Of a stretch of 30,497 nt of DNA, positions 1-5,529 are shown in pieces. The DNA comes from a virus: positions 1-30,497 of IMG/VR virus record IMGVR_UViG_3300025771_000121; one strand, 5' to 3'. Made by a program: the position numbers and the translations under genes. Each line of letters begins with the position of its first letter. The stretch's first letter is position 1. Below the pieces are notes generated by a model that ran no database searches, was not told where the DNA came from, and was given only the letters and a program-made list of their open reading frames with translations.

Positions 1-273
1 ATGTGTATACCCTAACTTTTTCGCTAAAGTAATTCTTTGATTTCCTTTTAAAACTGTATACCTCTTTTCTATATAGGGGATTCCTAGAGCACCCATTCTA
101 GGTGTTTTTGAAATATGTCTTTGTTCTACTTCTATAGCATTTATCATATTAAATTTTTTTGATAAATCTTGTAAGTAAACTTCGTTTTCTTCGTAGTATT
201 TAATATAACTTATATCACTTATCTTTAATATCTTCTTTTTCGGGTGTGATGTTTTTGCTTTTAGTATTTTCAT
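1..273 (-). CDS. ParB/sulfiredoxin-like domain protein, partial (3' end outside window)
   Basis: This is an open frame running off the left edge, 91 codons visible. I chose the ATG at 273, which overlaps the end of gp16 by 59 nt in another frame. The only later in-frame ATG is at 147 and would remove much of the domain. The visible protein has a basic start, then an Ile/Tyr-rich stretch (residues 17-36) and a GNQRITLAKKLGY motif at residues 77-89. That motif resembles the G-N/x-R-xx-A-xx-LG signature of ParB-type nuclease and sulfiredoxin-fold domains, where the Arg contacts a nucleotide. In T4 the terminase large subunit gp17 directly follows gp16, so this gene is inserted between them or displaces gp17. 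Function is unknown; a nucleotide- or DNA-binding role linked to packaging is only an inference. The upstream Shine-Dalgarno is weak, suggesting translational coupling to gp16. Confidence 0.65.
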   Translation of the reverse strand, partial: MKILKAKTSHPKKKILKISDISYIKYYEENEVYLQDLSKKFNMINAIEVEQRHISKTPRMGALGIPYIEKRYTVLKGNQRITLAKKLGYTH

Positions 274-682
274 CTTTATTCTTTAACATCTTTTGTAACT
301 CAGCAGTAGAACCAACAAACAAGGCATTTTTAATTTGAGGACTTGCTGTTTTTGGTAATTCTTTTAAATCTTTTAATTTTTTTTGTAAGTCTTGTAACTT
401 ATCAACTGTATTAGCAACATTTGTAATTAATTGACCAGCAACTTCATAAGCTCTTGGGTGTTGTCCTTCTCTGGCAATATCTAATATGCCTTCTATTGCT
501 TCTTGTCCTTTTTCTATTAGATTATAATAATTTTCTCTACTATAATCGTAGTCATTATCAATGTCAGCTTTATTTTTATTTTCAGTTCTAGGAACAATTG
601 GAACCTGTGGCTTAGGTTCTTCTTTAGGTTTTTCTTTTTCAACACCTAAAATTTCATTGACTCTATCTTCTAATTTACTCAT
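215..682 (-). CDS. 16: Terminase small subunit (T4 gp16-like)
   Basis: This is the DNA-recognition/regulatory subunit of the packaging motor, working with the ATPase-nuclease gp17 at the prohead portal. At 155 aa it is close to T4 gp16 (164 aa). Residues 1-40 are charged and Pro-rich. Residues 46-60 (YDYSRENYYNLIEKG) start the conserved helical core, followed by the AREGQHPRAYEVAGQL block at 70-85 and a coiled-coil-like heptad stretch at about 86-108. A conserved NALFVGSTAELQKML block lies at 119-133. These blocks are typical of gp16 in marine T4-like phages. The gene lies downstream of the 2OG oxygenases. A possible late box (AATAAATA) ends only 6 nt before the ATG and no Shine-Dalgarno is seen. 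Its 3' end overlaps the next gene. Confidence 0.85.
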   Translation of the reverse strand: MSKLEDRVNEILGVEKEKPKEEPKPQVPIVPRTENKNKADIDNDYDYSRENYYNLIEKGQEAIEGILDIAREGQHPRAYEVAGQLITNVANTVDKLQDLQKKLKDLKELPKTASPQIKNALFVGSTAELQKMLKNKDENTKSKNITPEKEDIKDK

Positions 683-688
683 AATAAT

Positions 689-696
689 TATTTATT
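689..696 (-). promoter_or_regulatory. Possible late promoter box AATAAATA before gp16
   Basis: Read on the minus strand, the octamer is AATAAATA, one base off the T4 late consensus TATAAATA. It ends 6 nt before the gp16 ATG, so any transcript would be almost leaderless. The same octamer also occurs inside coding sequence in this window, so this is the weakest of the boxes. Confidence 0.3.
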
Positions 697-1357
697 ATAT
701 GTTTTTTTTAAAATAATTAGGTAAGCCTAAATGTTCTCTTGTATCAAACATATTTTCCTCAGCTCCTGGAGTTTTTTTATTATTATAATGTAAAAAAACT
801 TGAGCACAATCATTTCCTTCAAATTTTTCTCTCCAATGTTCTAAAATATTTCCTTTATAAACTAACATATCTCCTGGATCCATATCTACAGATAATCCTT
901 TATTGTCTGTAGTTCCAGGATATCCTTCGCTAGGTGTTCCTATATTTTTATATGGTTCTATAAAAATAGGCCATTTATCTCCACCTAAAAACATTGTGGT
1001 TGATATTTCACAGCTAAATCTATCTTTATGTCTTTCTAATACATCACCTTTTTTGTAGATACGAGCATATGAATATGTTGGAGTTAATTCTAATCCTGTT
1101 GTTTTTTCCATAATATTATGACACAACAACAATAATGTTTCCATAGCAATATCAGCATAATGAGAGTAGGTATTAGGTGCTTGAGGGTCGCTATAATAAC
1201 CCCAATCATTATTAAATTTTGATATATAGTTGTATTTAGAAAATATACTATGTACCTGTCTTTTCATTAAAAAATAATTATAAACAAACTCTGCAACTTT
1301 AGGTTCTATTGCTTTTCTAATTATTGTTATATTGTCTTTTTGAAAATCAAATTCCAT
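695..1357 (-). CDS. 2-oxoglutarate/Fe(II)-dependent oxygenase
   Basis: A putative cytosolic non-haem iron dioxygenase of 220 aa. The double-stranded beta-helix signature is visible: HxD at H110/D112 (RHKDRF), the distal His at H174 in ILEHWREKF, and a preceding MDPGDMLVYKGN strand typical of the fold. The 2OG-binding Arg/Lys that usually follows the distal His by about ten residues is not obvious. The substrate is unknown; such enzymes hydroxylate proteins, nucleotides or small molecules. It is the last of three consecutive oxygenase genes, starting one base after the stop of its neighbour. The GGAGATAG Shine-Dalgarno lies within that neighbour's last codons, so translational coupling is likely. 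Confidence 0.75.
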   Translation of the reverse strand: MEFDFQKDNITIIRKAIEPKVAEFVYNYFLMKRQVHSIFSKYNYISKFNNDWGYYSDPQAPNTYSHYADIAMETLLLLCHNIMEKTTGLELTPTYSYARIYKKGDVLERHKDRFSCEISTTMFLGGDKWPIFIEPYKNIGTPSEGYPGTTDNKGLSVDMDPGDMLVYKGNILEHWREKFEGNDCAQVFLHYNNKKTPGAEENMFDTREHLGLPNYFKKNI

Positions 1358-1358
1358 A

Positions 1359-1997
1359 CTATCTCCAAGGTTGTCCTAAATTCCATAACACTAAAGAATA
1401 TCTTGTTCCTTTTACAACAGGAGATACTCTATGCCATACAAAACTAGGAAAAATTATTATCGACCCTCTAGGTCTTATTTGTGTACAGGTATTTATTGAA
1501 GCGTTTTTGTGTCTTTCCCAATCAACTTGATTTCTAAAATCAAATTGTAAATTACCACCTTCATATTCGGACGGATCATTTAACGAAATTGTTACGGATA
1601 ATTTTCTTATTTTACCATTTGTATTTGGATTATCAGGAGCATTATAGGGTTCTTCCCAACTATCACAATGCCAGCCATAGTATTGTCCTAAACCATATTT
1701 TGTAAATTGACAACTTTCTGAAAAATCCCATTGAAAATTCCAACCAGCTTTTTCATTAGCATCGTGTATGAAAGGGTGTATTGTATTATAAATCCACTGA
1801 TCGTTTAACCAAACAACTTCTGATTTTCTTTTTTCTTGTATATTGTTTATTTCTTTAGCAGTCAAATCTTTTCTTCCTTCACTGCTACCTGTTACAGCCA
1901 TTTGAGCTTGTTGCTGTTTTCCTGTGTTTATAACATCATCACAAAATTTTTGAGGTAATGCTGCTTCATAATAGTAATAATAATTTTTTAAATTCAT
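1359..1997 (-). CDS. 2-oxoglutarate/Fe(II)-dependent oxygenase, PKHD/prolyl-4-hydroxylase type
   Basis: At 212 aa this is the clearest member of the oxygenase trio. The iron triad is HxD at H110/D112 (YGWHCDSW) and H189 in FPSFVWHRVSPV. R199 in KGTRYSLVLWN is the expected 2OG carboxylate ligand. Between them lies the LSVTISLND...EGGNLQF block (133-152) typical of PiuC/P4H-like enzymes. A Tyr run (residues 6-10) starts the protein. The reaction is presumably hydroxylation of a protein or small-molecule substrate, with 2OG and O2 converted to succinate and CO2; the substrate is unknown. A GATAAATA late box ends 5 nt before the ATG and no correctly spaced Shine-Dalgarno lies between, so translation may begin leaderless or by read-through coupling. 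Confidence 0.85.
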   Translation of the reverse strand: MNLKNYYYYYEAALPQKFCDDVINTGKQQQAQMAVTGSSEGRKDLTAKEINNIQEKRKSEVVWLNDQWIYNTIHPFIHDANEKAGWNFQWDFSESCQFTKYGLGQYYGWHCDSWEEPYNAPDNPNTNGKIRKLSVTISLNDPSEYEGGNLQFDFRNQVDWERHKNASINTCTQIRPRGSIIIFPSFVWHRVSPVVKGTRYSLVLWNLGQPWR

Positions 1998-2002
1998 ATC
2001 GT

Positions 2003-2010
2003 TATTTATC
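2003..2010 (-). promoter_or_regulatory. Late promoter-like box GATAAATA before the 212-aa oxygenase
   Basis: GATAAATA on the minus strand is one base off the T4 late consensus. It touches the stop codon of the upstream gene and ends 5 nt before the next ATG. If used, transcription would start at or next to the start codon. Confidence 0.4.
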
Positions 2011-2597
2011 TATCTCCTATCTCCTCTATAATCATAATGACACATATGTAACCATCCTGTTATAATATATTTTTCCTGTGTTGGTGAAACTATACCTCTG
2101 TGTGTGTGAGTAAAATCTGTAGGCCAGATAACAGTTAATCCCTTTTTAGGTTGTATTTTTATATTTTGATATAACCATTCAGTTTCTCCTTTATCTGTAA
2201 CATCATTTAAATATGTCATAAAAACTAAAGCTCTATTATACATTATTGAACCACTGGATAATGCTGCGTTATCTCTTTCACAGTGCCATTTTTTATAACC
2301 ACCACCAGGAGCATAATGTTGTATTATAGTTGCATCTAAAGTATGATACAATCCATATAAATTATATTTGTCAATATATGATTGAGTACCTTTACTCAAT
2401 TCTTTAAAATATTTTTGTATTGCTGAATTGTTAGAAGAATTAAAAATTGCTACATCTGTCGAATCTTTTATACTTTTATCTACACCAAAATTAGAGGATC
2501 CTACGGATTTATATTCTTCGTGTTTTTTATGATAGTCTATAAGTTGATCGCAAAGACTCAGGTCTTCTAAAAAATATTGATATATAAAAGTTTCCAT
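2010..2597 (-). CDS. 2-oxoglutarate/Fe(II)-dependent oxygenase with HxE variant motif
   Basis: A 195-aa protein with a double-stranded beta-helix layout. IIQHYAPGGGYKKWHCERDN (91-110) contains the first metal-binding His, but the expected HxD reads H105-C-E107, so the carboxylate would be Glu. The distal region PTDFTHTHRGIVSP (159-172) offers H164 or H166, and K176 or a nearby residue could bind 2OG. The RALVFMTYLND strand (122-132) is standard for the family. It could be an active variant, use D109, or have altered metal chemistry. First of the three-oxygenase run, it has its own TATAAATA box 13 nt before the ATG and no Shine-Dalgarno. Confidence 0.75.
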   Translation of the reverse strand: METFIYQYFLEDLSLCDQLIDYHKKHEEYKSVGSSNFGVDKSIKDSTDVAIFNSSNNSAIQKYFKELSKGTQSYIDKYNLYGLYHTLDATIIQHYAPGGGYKKWHCERDNAALSSGSIMYNRALVFMTYLNDVTDKGETEWLYQNIKIQPKKGLTVIWPTDFTHTHRGIVSPTQEKYIITGWLHMCHYDYRGDRR

Positions 2598-2610
2598 AAT
2601 ATAATAAGAT

Positions 2611-2618
2611 TATTTATA
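2611..2618 (-). promoter_or_regulatory. Late promoter box TATAAATA before the oxygenase block
   Basis: An exact T4-type late box on the minus strand, between the gp15 stop and the 195-aa oxygenase. It ends 13 nt before the ATG, leaving a leader of about 7 nt if initiation follows T4 spacing. Confidence 0.6.
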
Positions 2619-2622
2619 CTAG

Positions 2623-3417
2623 TTATTCATCACCATCTTTTGTAGGATTATATGATCTACCATCATCAAATACACTTATTGTTGTTGTAAATCCAAAATC
2701 ATCATCTGCATCTGCACTTAATGGATCAGGAACAACAGTAACTCTACTTTCTCTTGCTGTTGCCGTAGTATCACTATATGTGTCTGCTTGTGTTTCTTTG
2801 ATAACTTTTGAAGTATATGGAGGACCAAATAAATAAGTTTTTGCTGTAAAACTTAAAGTATAAGTTACTGCTCTTCTTGTAGTAAAATCACCATCGTAAG
2901 TGTCTTCATAACTTACATCTGTCAATATAATAGGAACATCTCTTTTTATTCCCATTTCAGGTATCAAGTTTAATGTTACTGTATAATCAGGTTGAAAATA
3001 TGGTAAAATTTGTTCTACTATTTGTAAACCATTTTCAGCGTTTGCTGTAAAAACATATAGTTTATAACTTATATTATAAGGAACAGGTGTATAATTATAA
3101 TTAGTAACTTCTGTACTTCCTGTTTTTACTGTTCTATATTTTTGTATTCTTGTTAATTTTCTGCCACCATCATAAGCAATACCTGAAATTTCAAATCCCA
3201 TTCTTGGTAATGTTATCGCAAACTCTCTATTTTCTAAACTAGACTGTTGATCCAATCTAACCATAAATTTTTCTTTAGGACCATAAGCTAGAGGAACTCT
3301 AATACTTTGTATGGTACTATCCCCTGATCGTTTCTTTACTTGAATATTATTGAAAATTGTACCAAATGCAACGGTCAATTTTCTCATACCTTGATTGTAA
3401 AAATAATTATTAAACAT
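2623..3417 (-). CDS. 15: Tail sheath stabilizer/completion protein (T4 gp15-like)
   Basis: At 264 aa this matches T4 gp15 (272 aa), the hexameric terminator that caps the tail tube and sheath and joins the tail to the neck. The recognisable N-terminus is NNYFYNQGMRKLTVAFGTIF (3-22), followed by VKKRSGD, the VPLAYGPKEKFMVRL block (about 42-56) and ITLPRMGFEISG, all typical of gp15 from marine T4-like phages. The acidic tail (about 235-264) is probably flexible. Its ATG overlaps the gp14 stop (TTAATG), with a GGAGAT Shine-Dalgarno inside the gp14 end, so gp14 and gp15 are translationally coupled. It is the last gene of the gp13-14-15 set. Confidence 0.85.
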   Translation of the reverse strand: MFNNYFYNQGMRKLTVAFGTIFNNIQVKKRSGDSTIQSIRVPLAYGPKEKFMVRLDQQSSLENREFAITLPRMGFEISGIAYDGGRKLTRIQKYRTVKTGSTEVTNYNYTPVPYNISYKLYVFTANAENGLQIVEQILPYFQPDYTVTLNLIPEMGIKRDVPIILTDVSYEDTYDGDFTTRRAVTYTLSFTAKTYLFGPPYTSKVIKETQADTYSDTTATARESRVTVVPDPLSADADDDFGFTTTISVFDDGRSYNPTKDGDE

Positions 3418-4208
3418 TAATTAAAATCTCCTGGTTCACCAAAAGGATTACTTTCAGAAAAGTCTAAAATATCATCTAAAGTGGTTTCAGTATTAAATCC
3501 TGCTTCACTCTCAAAATCATCATTATCAGCATATGCAGATTGTGTTCCTATGTCGTAACTTTCTAATATTAGATAATTAGATTGACCATCTGCTCTATCG
3601 TGTTCTAACAATAAAGAACCATCTTCATTTTCTAAATCAATTTGGAATGCTGTTTGATTTAGTGAGTAAGTATCTTCTGCTGCGTCTATAACTCCAACAC
3701 CTGTGTCTAATTCTTCACTACTGTATTCCCATCTAGTTACTTTTAATTTATATACAGGTAAATTTCCTAATTGAAAAAATGGTTGTTGATCTTCTACAAA
3801 TAATATTTCAAAAAAACTATTCATCAAAGGAAGATATATAATATCACCTTCATTAGGTCTTCCTTCTTTTACAAGTGTTGCTTTTTGATCTACTAATAAT
3901 TCAAATCTTCTTTTAGAAATCATAAAAGTAGTATCTTCTCTAATTTCTAGTCCAAACTTATTAATTAATTCTTGTTGACCAGCAAAACCCTCCGCCGTTT
4001 CAAAGTATGCTTCTATTGGAAATGCATCACCAAATCTACTTGCAACATCTTCACCTAATATAATGTCTTTATTTACAATTGATCTTGGTAAGTAATATAC
4101 CATATGACCATATTGTCTTAAACCTTCTATGATTAAATCTTCGTGTAATCTTTGTTCGGCTGTGTTTCCTATGCCGTTACCGTTTTGAAAATAATGGTTA
4201 ACTGGCAT
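3417..4208 (-). CDS. 14: Neck protein (T4 gp14-like)
   Basis: This neck component joins gp13 to form the collar between the filled head and the tail. At 263 aa it is close to T4 gp14 (256 aa). The conserved start is VNHYFQNGNGIGNTAEQRLHE (3-23), followed by YGHMVYYLPRSIVNKD and LGEDVASRFGDAFPIEAY. ISKRRFE (about 98-104) and IIYLPLMNSFFEILFV (about 123-138) follow. The C-terminal 50 residues are acidic and low in complexity, ending in SNPFGEPGDFN. It starts 4 nt after the gp13 stop with an AGGAT-like site within the gp13 end. Confidence 0.88.
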   Translation of the reverse strand: MPVNHYFQNGNGIGNTAEQRLHEDLIIEGLRQYGHMVYYLPRSIVNKDIILGEDVASRFGDAFPIEAYFETAEGFAGQQELINKFGLEIREDTTFMISKRRFELLVDQKATLVKEGRPNEGDIIYLPLMNSFFEILFVEDQQPFFQLGNLPVYKLKVTRWEYSSEELDTGVGVIDAAEDTYSLNQTAFQIDLENEDGSLLLEHDRADGQSNYLILESYDIGTQSAYADNDDFESEAGFNTETTLDDILDFSESNPFGEPGDFN

Positions 4209-4212
4209 ATCA

Positions 4213-5031
4213 TTATCCTACCATTATTGCTGGTGCAGTTTCGTATGTATCTCTGATTTCTTTTTCTAATTTTTCAATATCAGCCTCAGCTTCTTGCATA
4301 ATTTTTGTTCCGTTTAAAGTTACATTACCTATCATAGTAACGCCATCAAACTTACTCAAATTTTGTCCCCATTGTTTTTTAATTAAGGCAGTTGTATATC
4401 TTTTCAACCATATATCATTAAATACATCAGTATATGTTGCTGGATCTAATTTTCTATAACAATCTATAATTAAAAACTCATCTTCAGTCAAATCATTAGT
4501 CCAATCCATATCAATATATAATCTATTATCGTGTTGTTGAAATCTTATTGGTTTCTTACCTACTAAAATCTGGTCTAAAAAGTCCAAATGTCTTAAAACC
4601 ATATCATAGTTTATAACTGATGTAGAAGCAAAATCATATAAATCGTTTAATCTTAATTGGTATCTAACATCAAACATATTCATATTGGCTTTATCAGAAA
4701 AAGAAAAAATGTTTGTGACTGCTAAAACAGTATCAGGTACAGATAGATAATTGTTTTGCTCGTACCAAGTAGTTGTGTTGCCTGATGCTATATCAGTGGC
4801 AACTTCTGATGATTGTGTAGGATTTTTTAATCTTAATTTGTCGGCAGCTGTTAATTTATATTTTAGATATGTTCTTCTTATACCCTCATAGTGAAATTGA
4901 GCATAAAATTGTAACGCCTCGTCAAGTCGGTCTTCTAGTTGGTCATTGTCAACGTTAATTTCAATGACAGGTTTTCCTAGTCTTCGTAAAGCGTATTGTT
5001 TTAATGTTTCTCTAGTATTAGGGTTTGCCAT
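4213..5031 (-). CDS. 13: Neck protein (T4 gp13-like)
   Basis: This head-completion/neck protein binds the portal after packaging and, with gp14, prepares heads for tail joining. It has 272 aa against 309 in T4. Recognition rests on the N-terminus (RETLKQYALRRLGKPVIEIN, 7-26), the DQLEDRLDEALQFYAQFHYEG block (30-50) and the central DYDM/LDQILVGKKP-type segment. A late LKRYTTALIKKQWGQNLSKF block (about 209-228) is typical of the family. The ATG at 5031 is preceded by AAGGA at 9-nt spacing; an ATG 7 nt upstream is out of frame. That Shine-Dalgarno lies in the 3' arm of an 11-bp hairpin (see 5035-5069), so access may be regulated. Confidence 0.88.
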   Translation of the reverse strand: MANPNTRETLKQYALRRLGKPVIEINVDNDQLEDRLDEALQFYAQFHYEGIRRTYLKYKLTAADKLRLKNPTQSSEVATDIASGNTTTWYEQNNYLSVPDTVLAVTNIFSFSDKANMNMFDVRYQLRLNDLYDFASTSVINYDMVLRHLDFLDQILVGKKPIRFQQHDNRLYIDMDWTNDLTEDEFLIIDCYRKLDPATYTDVFNDIWLKRYTTALIKKQWGQNLSKFDGVTMIGNVTLNGTKIMQEAEADIEKLEKEIRDTYETAPAIMVG

Positions 5032-5034
5032 TCA

Positions 5035-5069
5035 CCATATTCCTTTTATAATGAGATGAAGAAATATGG
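5035..5069 (-). promoter_or_regulatory. 13: RNA hairpin enclosing the gp13 Shine-Dalgarno
   Basis: On the minus-strand RNA, CCAUAUUUCUU pairs with AAGGAAUAUGG: 11 bp including one U-G pair, with a 13-nt loop. The 3' arm contains the AAGGA ribosome binding site of gp13, and the 5' arm starts just after the stop codon of the upstream 138-aa gene. Transcripts arriving from upstream could therefore mask the gp13 start. There is no poly-U run, so it does not look like a terminator. Confidence 0.5.
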
Positions 5070-5070
5070 A

Positions 5071-5487
5071 TTAACCTAATGCGATAGCTTGTGCGATAGC
5101 GAAAGGTTTAGTAGAAACATCAGCACCATTTACTTGAAGTGAACCTGTTACGTTCAAAGCTGAACCTTCAATGTATGTTTGTATATCACTTGCTAGTACA
5201 TATTTTTCAGTACCACCATCTGAAATAGCAAATTTATCACCATCTACAAGTGTTGTTCCTGACCCATCGGTCATTCCATCTATGTTTAGAACAGCCTCAA
5301 CATTTCCAAATTCCAATGCTGTTGCACCCGAATTTACTTTTAATACCTGACCTGCTGTTCCTAAACTTAAAGAGGCACCTAGACCACCGTAAGCTAAACC
5401 TACAAATTCACCTGATTGAAATTCCGCTAATCCTGTAGCGTTTCCATCTCCATCAAAGACTGTTCTTATTGGTACTTTTGCTGCCAT
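5071..5487 (-). CDS. Small fibre-type virion protein
   Basis: A 138-aa Gly/Ala/Thr-rich beta protein. Its first 30 residues (VPIRTVFDGDGNATGLAEFQSGEFVGLAY) parallel those of the neighbouring 894-aa fibre (TPIRLVF.DG.PTGIAEYQSGDTIGNSY), suggesting a shared assembly or attachment module. Its last residues, PFAIAQAIALG, are identical to the end of the 153-aa protein at 15466-15927. A central FAISDGGTEKYVLASDIQTYI stretch is typical of phage fibre modules. It has its own late box and a strong AGGAG site, and precedes gp13 in the same unit. The exact role is unknown; it may be a fibre cap or an attachment subunit. Confidence 0.7.
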   Translation of the reverse strand: MAAKVPIRTVFDGDGNATGLAEFQSGEFVGLAYGGLGASLSLGTAGQVLKVNSGATALEFGNVEAVLNIDGMTDGSGTTLVDGDKFAISDGGTEKYVLASDIQTYIEGSALNVTGSLQVNGADVSTKPFAIAQAIALG

Positions 5488-5509
5488 AATTCTTCTATTC
5501 TCCTATCTC

Positions 5510-5517
5510 TATTTATA
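5510..5517 (-). promoter_or_regulatory. Late promoter box TATAAATA before the 138-aa protein and gp13-15
   Basis: An exact late box on the minus strand, 22 nt before the ATG, with AGGAG between. It would drive the 138-aa protein and gp13, gp14 and gp15. Confidence 0.65.
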
Positions 5518-5529
5518 ATGTTTTTGTCC

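Noticed and set aside
1324-1530. Plus-strand 68-aa frame
   Set aside because: It lies opposite a convincing 2OG oxygenase gene and has no supporting signals.
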